A stretch of DNA of 64,000 bases. Origin: Microvirga puerhi. GTDB taxonomy: Bacteria; Pseudomonadota; Alphaproteobacteria; Rhizobiales; Beijerinckiaceae. Under the pieces are notes generated by a model. It saw only the letters and a list, made by a program, of their open reading frames with translations, searched no databases and was not told where the DNA came from. The stretch covers positions 31,611 to 95,610 of the forward strand of contig NZ_JAIRBM010000020.1 of the NCBI RefSeq assembly GCF_020089865.1. The letters run 5' to 3'. The position numbers were made by a program, and so were the translations under genes. Shown here in pieces: positions 8,123 to 17,804 of this stretch (within the stretch, counting starts at the first letter, position 1; each line of letters starts with the position of its first letter).

Positions 8123-9331
8123 ATGGCTGAAGCCTATATCTATGACGCCGTCCGCACGCCGCGCGGACGTGGCAAGCCGGACGGTTCGCTGCATGAGGTC
8201 CCGACGGTCGATCTGGCGGTGACGACCCTGAACGCCTTGCGCAAGCGCAACGATCTCGACCCTATGTTGGTGGAAGACGTGGTGCTCGGCTGCGTCGACC
8301 CGGTCGGTGAAGCCGGGGGCGATATCGCCCGGGCCTCGGTGCTGAAGGCCGGCTTCGGCAAGGAAGTTTCGGGCATCCAGATCAACCGCTTCTGCGCATC
8401 GGGGCTCGACGCGGTGAATCTCGCGGCCGCCCAGGTGATCACCGGGATGAAGGATCTCGCCATCGGCGGCGGCGTCGAATCCATGAGCCGGGTCGGCATG
8501 GGCGCCTCGGGCGGTGCCTGGCCCGTCGATCCGGGCATCGCTGTGCCCGGTTACTTCCTGCCTCAGGGCATCTCGGCGGATCTGATCGCGACGAAGTATG
8601 GCTTCTCGCGTGACGACGTGGACGCCTATGCGGTCGAATCGCAGAAGCGCGCCGCTCGCGCCTGGGACGAGGGCCGGTTCAAGAAATCGATCGTGCCGGT
8701 CAAGGACATCAACGGCCTGACCATTCTGGCCAAGGACGAACACATGCGGCCGCAGACCGACATGCAGTCGCTCGGCCAGCTCAAGGCCTCCTTCGTGCAG
8801 ATGGGTGAGATGGGCGGTTTCGATGCGGTCGCCATTGCGGCGCATCCTGAGGTGGAGTTCATCAACCACGTCCATCACGCGGGCAATTCCTCGGGCATCG
8901 TGGACGGCGCTTCCGCGGTTCTCGTCGGTTCGGAAGAAGGCGGGCGCAAGGCCGGCCTGAAGCCACGGGCCCGGATCAAGTCATTCGCCTCCATCGGCTC
9001 GGATCTCGCCCTCATGCTCACAGGGCCGATCGAAGTGTCGGAACTGGCGCTGAAGAAGGCCGGGATGACGAAGGACGACATCGATCTCTTCGAGATCAAC
9101 GAGGCCTTCTCCGCAGTCGTGCTCCGCTACATGCAGGCCATGAAGCTCGACCCGGCCAAGGTCAACGTGAACGGCGGTGCCATCGCCATGGGCCATCCGC
9201 TGGGCGCGACCGGCGGCATGATCCTCGGCACGGTGCTCGACGAGTTGGAACGGACGGGCAAGCAGACCGCCCTCGTGACGCTCTGCGTCGCCGCCGGCAT
9301 GGGCACCGCGACGGTCATTGAGCGCGTTTGA
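8123..9331 (+). CDS. Acetyl-CoA C-acyltransferase (thiolase)
   Basis: A 402-residue thiolase that cleaves 3-ketoacyl-CoA with CoA, or condenses two acetyl-CoA in reverse. The nucleophilic cysteine is C91 in [13 protein letters not shown], the catalytic histidine is H358 in [11 protein letters not shown], and the second catalytic cysteine is C388 in [13 protein letters not shown]. Start ATG 8123 follows an AGGAGG ribosome site. It sits 15 bases upstream of the two-domain hydratase/dehydrogenase gene, the usual arrangement of a beta-oxidation operon, so a degradative FadA-like role is more likely than PHB synthesis. Confidence 0.94.
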   Translation: MAEAYIYDAVRTPRGRGKPDGSLHEVPTVDLAVTTLNALRKRNDLDPMLVEDVVLGCVDPVGEAGGDIARASVLKAGFGKEVSGIQINRFCASGLDAVNLAAAQVITGMKDLAIGGGVESMSRVGMGASGGAWPVDPGIAVPGYFLPQGISADLIATKYGFSRDDVDAYAVESQKRAARAWDEGRFKKSIVPVKDINGLTILAKDEHMRPQTDMQSLGQLKASFVQMGEMGGFDAVAIAAHPEVEFINHVHHAGNSSGIVDGASAVLVGSEEGGRKAGLKPRARIKSFASIGSDLALMLTGPIEVSELALKKAGMTKDDIDLFEINEAFSAVVLRYMQAMKLDPAKVNVNGGAIAMGHPLGATGGMILGTVLDELERTGKQTALVTLCVAAGMGTATVIERV

Positions 9332-9346
9332 GGCTGGGAGGACGAT

Positions 9347-11554
9347 ATGACGAACTTCAACAATTTCCGCTTCGAGGTCGATGGCGACGGGATCGCGCTT
9401 GCAACCTGGGACATGCCCGGCCGTTCGATGAACGTCATTACCAATGAGGTGATGGGCGAGCTGACGCAGATCGTGGAGAAGGTCGCGAGCGACGAAGCGA
9501 TCAAGGGATGCGTCATCACATCGGGCAAAGAGAGCTTCTCCGGCGGCGCCGACCTTTCGATGCTGCAGGAAGCGAAGACGCAGTTCGAAAAGCTCGCAAA
9601 GGAGAAAGGTCTCGAAGAGGCCATGGCCACCTTCTTCGAGGAGTCACGCCGCCTCTCGCTGCTCTATCGGCGCTTGGAAACGAGCGGTAAGCCTTTCGTG
9701 GCGGCCATCCATGGCGTGTGCCTCGGCGGAGCCTTCGAGCTGGCGCTGGCCTGCCATCATCGGGTCCTCTCCGATGTCGATGCGACACGCGTCGGCTTGC
9801 CCGAGATCAAGGTCGGTCTCTTCCCCGGTGCGGGCGGCACGCAGCGCGTGTCCCGCCTGATGCAGACCGGCGATGCTCTCCAGATGCTCTTGAAGGGCGA
9901 CCAGATCCGTCCGCTCATGGCCCGCAATATGGGCCTCGTGCACCAGGTCGTGCCGCGAGACCAGCTTGTTCAGACTGCCAAGGACTGGATCAAGAATGGC
10001 GGCTCCGCCGAAGCGTTGTGGGATCAGAAGGGCTATAAGCTTCCGTCCAACAAGGTCTATTCCGCAGCCGGAATGCAGATCTGGCCGCCGGCCAATGCCA
10101 TCTATCGCCGCGAGACGCAGGACAACTATCCGGCCGCCCGCGCGATCCTGGAGGCGGTCTACCAGGGTCTTCAACTTCCGATGGATCAGGCCCTGAAAGT
10201 GGAGTCCCGCTATCTCGCCAAGATCCTGCGTTCGAAGGAGGCGGCGGCGATGATCCGCACCCTCTTCCTGTCCATGCAGGAGTTGAACAAGGGCGCGCGC
10301 CGGCCGAAGAACGTGCCGCCGACGAGCCTGAAGAAAATCGGCGTCGTGGGTGCCGGCTTCATGGGAGCGAGCATCGCTTATGTGACGGCCAATGCCGGCA
10401 TGGAGGTCGTGCTCGTCGACCGCGATACGGAAACGGCGGAGAAGGGCAAAGCCCATTCACACAAGCTGATGACCGACCAGATCATGAAGGGGCGCGCCAA
10501 GACCGCGGATCGCGATGCGCTTCTGGCACGCATCACGCCGTCGGCGGACTACAGCGACCTCAAGGATTGCGATCTCGTCATCGAGGCCGTGTTCGAGGAT
10601 CCCAAGATCAAGGCTGAGGTGATTCAGAAGGTCGAAGCGGTCATTCCGGCCGAGTGCATCTTCGCATCGAACACCTCGACATTGCCGATCAGCGGGCTCG
10701 CCAAGGCTTCGAAGCGCCCCGACGAGTTCATCGGCATCCACTTCTTCTCGCCTGTCGAAAAGATGATGCTGGTGGAAGTCATTGTCGGAAAGCAGACGGG
10801 GGACAAGGCGCTTGCCACGGCGCTCGATTTCGTTCGTGCGATCAAGAAGACTCCGATCGTCGTCAATGATTCCCGTGGCTTCTTCGCCAATCGCTGCGTG
10901 CTCGGCTATATCCTCGAAGGCCATCTGATGTTCCTGGAGGGCGTGCCGCCGGCGATGATCGAGAATGCCGGCAAGCAGGCAGGCATGCCGGTCGGTCCTC
11001 TCTCCCTCAACGACGAGGTCGGCGTCGATCTTGGCCTCAAGATCCTTCGAGCGACCAAGGAACAGCTCGGAGAGGCCGCCGTCGTTCCCGCGCAGGAGCA
11101 GCTCCTGACGCAGCTCGTGGAGAAGGACGGCCGCCTTGGGCGCAAGAACCGCAAGGGCTTCTACGATTATCCCGAGAACGGTTCGAAGCGCCTCTGGCCT
11201 GGCTTGAACGCGCTGCAGCCGGAACATCTCGACGCCGAGACCCTCGACATGCAGGAGCTGAAGCAGCGCCTGCTCGTGACCCAGGCTCTCGAGGCGGCAC
11301 GCACGGTGGAGGAGGGGGTGATCACCGATCCTCGTGAGGCGGATGTCGGCTCGATCCTCGGGTTCGGCTTCGCACCTTACACGGGCGGTGTCCTCTCCTA
11401 TATCGACTTCATGGGAGCGAAGGCTTTCGTCGACCTGTGCCGGACCCTCCAGGCGAAGCACGGCGACCGCTTCGCGCCGCCGAAGATCCTGCTCGACATG
11501 GCAGCGTCGGGCGAGACCTTCTATGGACGGGCTGAGGCTAAAAAGGCCGCCTGA
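9347..11554 (+). CDS. 3-hydroxyacyl-CoA dehydrogenase / enoyl-CoA hydratase (FadB/FadJ-type)
   Basis: A 735-residue bifunctional enzyme. The N-terminal crotonase domain (about 1-300) holds the oxyanion [18 protein letters not shown] and the second glutamate region [17 protein letters not shown], with both hydratase glutamates retained. The NAD-binding domain begins near 327 with [15 protein letters not shown]. The dehydrogenase histidine lies in [18 protein letters not shown], and two C-terminal dehydrogenase helical domains follow. It forms a multienzyme partner with the preceding thiolase and processes enoyl-CoA to 3-ketoacyl-CoA. A GGGAGGA site precedes ATG 9347. A short hairpin (11559-11576) follows the stop. 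Confidence 0.94.
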   Translation: MTNFNNFRFEVDGDGIALATWDMPGRSMNVITNEVMGELTQIVEKVASDEAIKGCVITSGKESFSGGADLSMLQEAKTQFEKLAKEKGLEEAMATFFEESRRLSLLYRRLETSGKPFVAAIHGVCLGGAFELALACHHRVLSDVDATRVGLPEIKVGLFPGAGGTQRVSRLMQTGDALQMLLKGDQIRPLMARNMGLVHQVVPRDQLVQTAKDWIKNGGSAEALWDQKGYKLPSNKVYSAAGMQIWPPANAIYRRETQDNYPAARAILEAVYQGLQLPMDQALKVESRYLAKILRSKEAAAMIRTLFLSMQELNKGARRPKNVPPTSLKKIGVVGAGFMGASIAYVTANAGMEVVLVDRDTETAEKGKAHSHKLMTDQIMKGRAKTADRDALLARITPSADYSDLKDCDLVIEAVFEDPKIKAEVIQKVEAVIPAECIFASNTSTLPISGLAKASKRPDEFIGIHFFSPVEKMMLVEVIVGKQTGDKALATALDFVRAIKKTPIVVNDSRGFFANRCVLGYILEGHLMFLEGVPPAMIENAGKQAGMPVGPLSLNDEVGVDLGLKILRATKEQLGEAAVVPAQEQLLTQLVEKDGRLGRKNRKGFYDYPENGSKRLWPGLNALQPEHLDAETLDMQELKQRLLVTQALEAARTVEEGVITDPREADVGSILGFGFAPYTGGVLSYIDFMGAKAFVDLCRTLQAKHGDRFAPPKILLDMAASGETFYGRAEAKKAA

Positions 11555-11558
11555 TGAT

Positions 11559-11576
11559 CCTCTCCATTGAGAGAGG
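11559..11576 (+). terminator. Weak hairpin after the FadB-like gene
   Basis: CCTCTC and GAGAGG arms with a six-base loop begin four bases after the stop codon. There is no T run, so this is at best a weak or factor-assisted terminator. Confidence 0.25.
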
Positions 11577-11658
11577 CTCGCGAAAGGATGGGCATGATAG
11601 TTTTCTCGCTATTCTACCCATCCGAGACCGCCCTGCCATCCACCGGAGAGACGCCGCG

Positions 11659-12165
11659 ATGAGAACGCATTTCGCCATGCTGGCGGCCTACAATGCCTGG
11701 TGCAACCAGCGCCTCTATGATGCCGTGGCGGAGCTTACCGATTCCGAGTATCGGGCTGACCGGGGCGCCTTCTTCAAGTCCATCCATGGCACCCTCAATC
11801 ACCTTCTCACGACTGATCGGATCTGGATGCGGCGCATCACCGGACAGGGCGATGCCCCATCGCGTCTGGATGCCATTCTCTTCGAGGAGTTCGGCTCACT
11901 GAGGGATGCCCGCTGGAAGGAGGACGAACGGATCATGAGCTATGTGGATGGCCTGAGCGAAGAAGGCTTTCGGGCACGCATCCAGTATCGACCCATTACC
12001 GATCCGACACCCGTCGAGCAGCCTCTGACATCCATCCTGTCGCATATCTTCAATCACCAGACCCATCATCGGGGTCAGGTTCACGCACTCCTGACCGGCC
12101 TGGGCCATACAGCGCCGGCTCTCGACCTCACGTTGTTCCAGCGCGTCAGCGGCGTGGGAATGTAA
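11659..12165 (+). CDS. DinB family protein
   Basis: A 168-residue four-helix DinB/YfiT-fold protein. The metal-ligand histidines are recognisable in SIHGTLNHLLTTDRIW and in LSHIFNHQTHHRGQVHALL near the C-terminus, the typical metal triad. Members are metal-dependent thiol-related or damage-inducible proteins with mostly unknown substrates. Start ATG 11659 (MRTHFAMLAAYNAWC) is chosen because the fold begins there and a GGAGAG ribosome site lies upstream. Its stop shares a base with the next start (TAATG), so it is coupled to the thioesterase gene. Confidence 0.85.
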   Translation: MRTHFAMLAAYNAWCNQRLYDAVAELTDSEYRADRGAFFKSIHGTLNHLLTTDRIWMRRITGQGDAPSRLDAILFEEFGSLRDARWKEDERIMSYVDGLSEEGFRARIQYRPITDPTPVEQPLTSILSHIFNHQTHHRGQVHALLTGLGHTAPALDLTLFQRVSGVGM

Positions 12166-12713
12166 TGAACCTGTGGCTGCGCGTCCTGCACCTGATCATC
12201 GCTTCGTTCTTTCGTCCGAAGCTCGATCCGGCGCACGACGTGTCGCGCCTGACCTTCCGCGTCTGGCCTCATGACCTCGACACGTCACTCCATATGAACA
12301 ACGGGCGTTACTGGACCCTGATGGATCTGGGACGCACCGATATCATGATCCGTTCAGGCCTCTGGCGCAGTGTGATCAGTCAGGGCTGGGTGCCCGTGGT
12401 CAGTGCCGGAAAGATCAGATTCCGCAGAGAGCTGCGCCTGTTCCAGCCCTTCGTCCTCGAAACGCGCATTCTCACGTGGGGCGATACCTGGGTGGTGATG
12501 GAGCACCGGCTCGTCTCCCGGTCGCGGAACGGCAGCCCGATCCTGAATGCCATCGCCCTGGTACGCGCCGGCCTCTATGACCGCAAGGCCAAGGGCTTCG
12601 TCGCGATCAGCCGACTCTTCGAGGCGATTGGGCTCGAAGCTGTGCCCCCGGAGCCATCGCCCGAGGTCGCGGCCTTCCTGGCCGCGGAGGATGCTCTGAA
12701 GAACGCGCCTTGA
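12165..12713 (+). CDS. Hotdog-fold acyl-CoA thioesterase-like protein
   Basis: A 182-residue protein. The hotdog core includes TFRVWPHDLDTSLHMNNGRY and WTLMDLGRTDIM, the signature of the 4HBT-like THEM6/acyl-CoA thioesterase group. It probably hydrolyses acyl-CoA thioesters, which fits the beta-oxidation genes upstream, though its own substrate is unknown. The N-terminus (MNLWLRVLHLIIASFF) is hydrophobic and may associate with membrane. Translation is coupled to the DinB-like gene by a one-base overlap. Confidence 0.78.
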   Translation: MNLWLRVLHLIIASFFRPKLDPAHDVSRLTFRVWPHDLDTSLHMNNGRYWTLMDLGRTDIMIRSGLWRSVISQGWVPVVSAGKIRFRRELRLFQPFVLETRILTWGDTWVVMEHRLVSRSRNGSPILNAIALVRAGLYDRKAKGFVAISRLFEAIGLEAVPPEPSPEVAAFLAAEDALKNAP

Positions 12714-12770
12714 TCCTGCCAGTCGACGCGGTAGCTTCGATGTCCTTGTTGCAACCGTGAAGACGATTCC

Positions 12771-13394
12771 ATGCCGCGCACCATCGACTACTATTTCTCG
12801 CTGATGAGTCCCTGGGCCTATATCGGCCATACGCCGTTCATGGAGATTGCCCGGCGCCATAGGATCGAGGTCAACTACAAGCCTGTCTTCCTCGGGCGTG
12901 TATTCTCGGAGACGGGCGGCCTTCCCCTGGCGCAGCGCCACCCGGCCCGGCAGCGCTATCGGCTCGTGGAACTCCAGCGCTGGCGCGAGAAGCGGGGACT
13001 GAACTTCAACATCAAGCCGAAATACTGGCCGTTCGAAGTCAATCTCGCCGACCGGTTCGTGATCGCGGTGGCAGTCTCCGGCAAGGACGCCGATCCGTTC
13101 CTGCGCCGGGCTTTCGCGGCCTTGTGGGAGGAAGAGCAGGACTTAGGGAATCCTGTCGTGCTGGCCGAACTCGCCGAGGCTGCCGGGCTCGATTCCTCCT
13201 CCCTCATGGACATCGCCACGGGAAGCACGACGGAAGCGATCTACGCCCTCAACCTTGAGAACGCCGTATCGGGGGATGTGTTCGGATCTCCTGCCTATGT
13301 TCTCGACGGCGAGGTGTTCTGGGGGCAGGACCGGCTGGAGCTGCTCGACGATGCCCTGAAGAGCGGCCGCGAGCCCTATTCGCCGGACGTATGA
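12771..13394 (+). CDS. 2-hydroxychromene-2-carboxylate isomerase / DsbA-like oxidoreductase family
   Basis: A 207-residue thioredoxin-fold protein of the kappa-GST/HCCA isomerase class. The N-terminal motif YYFSLMSPWAYIGH has serine in the place of a DsbA CxxC, as expected for the glutathione-dependent isomerase. The C-terminal half has VFGSPAYVLDGEVFWGQDRLELL, the cis-Pro and final strand region. The reference enzyme acts in naphthalene catabolism, but no other aromatic-pathway genes are near, so a general GST-like role is more likely. It begins at ATG 12771, 57 bases after the thioesterase gene. Confidence 0.85.
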   Translation: MPRTIDYYFSLMSPWAYIGHTPFMEIARRHRIEVNYKPVFLGRVFSETGGLPLAQRHPARQRYRLVELQRWREKRGLNFNIKPKYWPFEVNLADRFVIAVAVSGKDADPFLRRAFAALWEEEQDLGNPVVLAELAEAAGLDSSSLMDIATGSTTEAIYALNLENAVSGDVFGSPAYVLDGEVFWGQDRLELLDDALKSGREPYSPDV

Positions 13395-13478
13395 CGGGCT
13401 GACGCTGAATCCGGTGCGGCCGTAGTCCCGCCATTCATCGCGTGCTAGTTCGGTCCTGCGAACTGAAAAGAGGTGGTT

Positions 13479-14192
13479 GTGCAACAGACGGCGACGGTCG
13501 GCCTTATTGGTGGCATGAGCTGGGAGAGCTCGGCGGAGTATTATCGCATCATCAACAGAGAGATGCAGAGGCGGCTTGGGGGCGTCCACTCCGCACGCAG
13601 TCTGATGTGGTCTGTCGATTTCGGCGAGATCGAGCGGCTCCAGCACAGCGGCGATTGGGACAGCCTCGCCGAAGCCATGCAGGACGCAGCTATCCGGCTC
13701 GAGCGTGGGGGAGCCGACTTCATCGTCCTGTGTACCAACACGATGCACCGCCTCGCCGAGGCGATCACCACATCCGTAAGCATTCCCTTGCTTCATATAG
13801 CAGACCCGACCGCTCGGCAGATCAAGAGCACCGGCTTCGAGCGTGTCGGTCTTCTCGGTACCGCTTTCACGATGGAGCAGGATTTCTACAAAGGGCGCCT
13901 GCAGAAGCAGCACGGCCTGACGGTCATCGTGCCCGAGGACAAGGATCGCCGTGTCGTCCACGATATCATCTACAAGGAGCTGGTGGTCGGGCAGATCCGC
14001 CCTGAATCCAGAAACGCATACCGGCAGATCATGAGGCGTCTGGTCGAAAGGGGAGCGCAGGCGATCATCCTCGGCTGTACCGAAATCATGCTGCTGGTCT
14101 CTGATGAGGACAGCGAGGTACCGCTCTTCGACACGACGACGATCCATGCGCATGCCGCCGTCGATTATGCTCTTGGCCAGACCGTGCCGTAG
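13479..14192 (+). CDS. Aspartate/glutamate racemase family protein
   Basis: About 237 residues. The two active-site cysteines are seen in VLCTNTMHRLAE and ILGCTEIMLL, the paired motifs of the Asp/Glu racemase superfamily (YgeA-like). The N-terminal GLIGGMSWESSAEYY is characteristic. It is expected to interconvert amino acid enantiomers in the cytoplasm without a cofactor, but the preferred substrate is not evident. The likely start is GTG 13479, placed five bases after AGAGG. GTG 13473 in the same frame is the alternative. No ATG is available near the conserved N-terminus. Confidence 0.85.
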   Translation: MQQTATVGLIGGMSWESSAEYYRIINREMQRRLGGVHSARSLMWSVDFGEIERLQHSGDWDSLAEAMQDAAIRLERGGADFIVLCTNTMHRLAEAITTSVSIPLLHIADPTARQIKSTGFERVGLLGTAFTMEQDFYKGRLQKQHGLTVIVPEDKDRRVVHDIIYKELVVGQIRPESRNAYRQIMRRLVERGAQAIILGCTEIMLLVSDEDSEVPLFDTTTIHAHAAVDYALGQTVP

Positions 14193-14209
14193 GATCCGGG
14201 GTTCGCAGA

Positions 14210-17200
14210 TCACTCCGCCGCCGCGCGGGTGGCGCGCCATTGGGTCAGGAGGGCCCGCAGGGCAGCCGGTTTCACAGGCTTGTTGAGCACGTGCACATGC
14301 ATGGCGGCCGCTGCATCGCGAACGGCCGGGGTGCGGTCCGCGGTCACGAGAACGGCAGGTGTGTCGACCTGCGTCTTCCAGCGCAAGGTCTTGATCAGGT
14401 CGAGGCCATCGCCTTCATCCAGATGATAGTCCGCGATGATGACGTCCGGATTCGCGCGATGCGCTTTGATGACATTCTGGGCCCCGTCGAGATCCGATGC
14501 GGTCCGGACGTCGCAACCCCAGTTCGTCAGCAGGAGGCGCATGCCCTCGAGAATGGCCGGCTCGTTGTCGATTACGAGAACGCACAGGCCCGAGAGGGCC
14601 GTCACGGCCGCCGGAGGCACTTCCGGAGCGGTGCGTGATGCCGGCAGTGCGGCAACTACGGGAACCTCCACCCGGAAGACCGAACCGCGTCCGGCCTCGG
14701 ATTTCAAGGTGATGGGATGGGAGAGCACGCGCGCGATGCGCTCGACGATGGAAAGCCCGAGCCCTAAGCCCCTTGCAACCTTGGCGCCCTGATCGAGTCG
14801 CTGGAATTCGCGGAACACGATGCGCTGCTTCGAAGGCGGAATGCCAAGGCCGGTGTCCAGGACTTCCAGGATCAGATGCGTGCCGCGTCGACGCGCGCCC
14901 ACCAAGACGCGGCCGCCGGGCGTATATTTGATCGCGTTCGAAATGAGGTTCTGCAGCAATCGACGCAGAAGACGCCGATCGGAGCGCACGGTGAGGGTCG
15001 ATTGGACAAAGGTGAGCGTAAGGCCCTTCTCCCGGGCGATGGGATCGAACTCGCGCTGGAGCTGTCGGATCAGCTCGTCGATCCGGAAGCTTGACCATTG
15101 CGGTTTCATCGCGCCGGTATCGAGGCGTGAAATGTCGAGGAGGGCGGTCAGGATCTCTTCGACGGCATCGAGAGATGCGTCGATGTTTTCGGCCAGCGTC
15201 ACATCGCCGGCTTCCCGATCGCGCTCGACGAGAGAGGTCGCATAGAGGCGTGCCGCGTTGAGGGGCTGAAGGATGTCGTGAGAGGCCGCGGCGAGGAAGC
15301 GGGTCTTCGAGATATTCGCCTCGTCGGCCTCTGCCTTGGCTTGGGTCAAGGCTTCGTTGAGACGCGTCAGCTCTTCTGTGCGTTCCTGGACGCGCTGCTC
15401 CAATGTCTCGTTGGCGCGGCGGCTTTCCTCTTCCGACGCCACCGTCTCGGTGACATCCGTATAGGTCGTCACGAGACCGCCATCCGGCAGGGGGTTCGAG
15501 CGGATCTCGATCACTTTGCCGGAAGGATACAGCTTGAGGCGGACAGGCTCCAGATCGTGCAGGAAGGAGTGGATTCGGGACTCGACGAGGTCGTCGAACG
15601 TACCGGGGCCATACGATCCGCGTTCGGCATTGAACCGGATGATGCTGTCCATACCGACGCCGATACGCACCAGATTGGGCGGAAGGTCGTAGAGATCGAC
15701 GAAAGCCTGGTTCCATGCAAGGAGCCTCAGGTCCCGGTCGAGAACCGTGATGCCCTGCCTTGCGTAGTTGATGGCATGCTGAAGCAGGTCGCGGCTGTGC
15801 TGGATCGCCGCTGAGGCATCGTCGAGAAGTTTGAGGGCCGCCTTGGTCGACACGGTCCGCCGGCGCAGGACGAGGGAGAGCGCAAGACGTGACGAGGCGG
15901 TTCCGATGGCGGATGCCAGAAGATGCTCGGCATAGCGCAGAAGATGGATATCCGCCTCGGCCCGCAGGTCTAGGACCTGACCGCGGCTATGGGCGAAACC
16001 TTCGAAGGAGCGGCTCGTGCGCTCGTCGCCGAGGTAGCGGGCGACCGTCGCGCGCAATTCCTCGATAGTCACGCTCGGCCGGAACAGACGGAAGCTCGGG
16101 GTTGCGGACGTATCGGACTCGCCGACGAAGACGTGGGCCTGGATGCGCTCCAGCGCCGTCACGGGCCGCCACAGGGAGAACCCGATATAGGTGATGATGT
16201 TGAGGGTCAGGCTCCAGACGACCCCATGAGTCAGTTGCGGCAGATCCACTCCGAACAGGGCCGTCGGCTTGAGAGCCAGGATGCCGAAGGGACCCGTCAC
16301 CACGACGTCCGACCAGAAGACGCCGTCCCAGACGAGGCTCGGGAGTAGCAGCGTGTAAGCCCAGGTGATGAAGCCCACGGTGAGGCCCACGCTCGCGCCT
16401 AGCGCCGTCCCCCGCGACCAGATCAGGCCGCCGAGGAACGCTGGTGCGATCTGCGCGATGGCTGCGAAGGACAAAAGGCCGATTGCCGCAAGAGCGGCCT
16501 CGCCGGACGCGCGGTAATAGAAATAGGCGAGAAGAATGACGACGACGATCGAGATGCGCCGCATCCCGAGCACGAACCCGCCGAGATCGACGCCCGCAAA
16601 AGCGCGTCGGCGCAGCACGATGGGCATGATGAGATGGTTCGAGATCATCACGGCGACCGCTACGGAATCCACGATGACCATGGCGGTCGCGGCCGAGAAG
16701 CCGCCGAGGAACGCGACGATCGCCGTCTTTCCCGCACCGTCGAAGAGCGGCAGCGCCAGAACGGTCATGTCCCGGTCGACCGTCCCCTCGGGAAACAGCG
16801 CGAGGCCGGCGAGCGCGATGGGAATGACGAAGATGTTGATGGCGATCAGATAGACGGGAAAGAGCCACGCGGCCCGCTTCACGTCCTCGATGGCGCGGTT
16901 CTCCACGACCGTCATATGAAACTGGCGCGGCAGGAGGAGAGCGGCACAGCTCGAGAGCAGGATCAGGGTAATGTAGCTGCCGAAGCCGGACGTGCGTTCG
17001 AGCAGGCTCGCGCTGATGCCTTGGGCATGCAGCTTGTCGATGATGGCATCGTAACCGCCGAACAGGAAGAAGGTGACATAGGTGCCGACCACGAGGAAGG
17101 CGGCGAGCTTCACCACGGATTCCAGGGAAATCGCCATCATGAGCCCGTCCTGGTGCTCGGTGGCGTCGGTGTGGCGGGTTCCAAAGGCGACGGCAAACCC

Positions 17201-17719
17201 GGCAAGCACGAGGGCAACCGCCAGGGCGAGGTCGCCGAAGATGGGCACGCTCTGGGGCGTAAAACCGGTTGCTGCTTTGAGTAATACGTCGAGCGACGAG
17301 GAGACGGCCTTCAATTGCAGCGCGATGTAGGGAATCGAACCGACGAGGGCGATCAGGCTGACGAGCGCGGCCACTCGCTCGCTTTTGCCGTAACGGGCGG
17401 CGACGAAATCGGCGATCGAGGAGATGTTCTGCGTCTTCGCGATACGCACGACCCGCGACACGAGAAGATGACCGATGCCGATGACGAGGATCGGGCCGAT
17501 ATAGATCGTCAGAAAGTCAAGACCCGAATGGCTCGCAAGCCCCACCGAGCCGAAGAACGTCCATGATGTGCAATAGACGCCCAATGACAAGGCAGCGATG
17601 GTCGATCGCGCGCGCCCCTGAATGATGCGTCTGCCGCCGTTGTCGCCCCAATAGGCGACAGCAAAGAGAAGGCAGAGATAGACCAGGGCCGATAGAATTA
17701 CCGCCCAGCTGGCGATCAT
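14210..17719 (-). CDS. Hybrid sensor histidine kinase with SSS-transporter domain, STAC, PAS and receiver domains
   Basis: An 1169-residue protein. Residues 1 to about 500 form a polytopic sodium:solute-symporter-like (SLC5) domain. A STAC-like linker (HLLRYAEHLLASAIGTASSR) follows, then a PAS-7 domain (YARQGITVLDRDLRLLAWNQ). A coiled coil leads to the kinase: H-box ASHDILQPLNAARLYA with H814, N-box LLQNLISNAIKYT, and G-boxes DTGLGIP and GLGLGLSIV. The receiver domain starts near 1046 with phospho-acceptor D1097 (IIADYHLDEGDG) and K1147. The architecture is like CbrA plus a C-terminal receiver. It probably couples nutrient binding or transport to phosphorelay. No response regulator or Hpt gene is adjacent, so the output is unknown. 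Confidence 0.92.
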   Translation of the reverse strand: MIASWAVILSALVYLCLLFAVAYWGDNGGRRIIQGRARSTIAALSLGVYCTSWTFFGSVGLASHSGLDFLTIYIGPILVIGIGHLLVSRVVRIAKTQNISSIADFVAARYGKSERVAALVSLIALVGSIPYIALQLKAVSSSLDVLLKAATGFTPQSVPIFGDLALAVALVLAGFAVAFGTRHTDATEHQDGLMMAISLESVVKLAAFLVVGTYVTFFLFGGYDAIIDKLHAQGISASLLERTSGFGSYITLILLSSCAALLLPRQFHMTVVENRAIEDVKRAAWLFPVYLIAINIFVIPIALAGLALFPEGTVDRDMTVLALPLFDGAGKTAIVAFLGGFSAATAMVIVDSVAVAVMISNHLIMPIVLRRRAFAGVDLGGFVLGMRRISIVVVILLAYFYYRASGEAALAAIGLLSFAAIAQIAPAFLGGLIWSRGTALGASVGLTVGFITWAYTLLLPSLVWDGVFWSDVVVTGPFGILALKPTALFGVDLPQLTHGVVWSLTLNIITYIGFSLWRPVTALERIQAHVFVGESDTSATPSFRLFRPSVTIEELRATVARYLGDERTSRSFEGFAHSRGQVLDLRAEADIHLLRYAEHLLASAIGTASSRLALSLVLRRRTVSTKAALKLLDDASAAIQHSRDLLQHAINYARQGITVLDRDLRLLAWNQAFVDLYDLPPNLVRIGVGMDSIIRFNAERGSYGPGTFDDLVESRIHSFLHDLEPVRLKLYPSGKVIEIRSNPLPDGGLVTTYTDVTETVASEEESRRANETLEQRVQERTEELTRLNEALTQAKAEADEANISKTRFLAAASHDILQPLNAARLYATSLVERDREAGDVTLAENIDASLDAVEEILTALLDISRLDTGAMKPQWSSFRIDELIRQLQREFDPIAREKGLTLTFVQSTLTVRSDRRLLRRLLQNLISNAIKYTPGGRVLVGARRRGTHLILEVLDTGLGIPPSKQRIVFREFQRLDQGAKVARGLGLGLSIVERIARVLSHPITLKSEAGRGSVFRVEVPVVAALPASRTAPEVPPAAVTALSGLCVLVIDNEPAILEGMRLLLTNWGCDVRTASDLDGAQNVIKAHRANPDVIIADYHLDEGDGLDLIKTLRWKTQVDTPAVLVTADRTPAVRDAAAAMHVHVLNKPVKPAALRALLTQWRATRAAAE

Positions 17720-17804
17720 GGCAGGGATCCTCGCGAGAGCCGGAACGAGATTTACCCTGTCGGCTCAAGGATTGCCACCGCCGGTATGGTCGCGAGAAAT
17801 GGCC

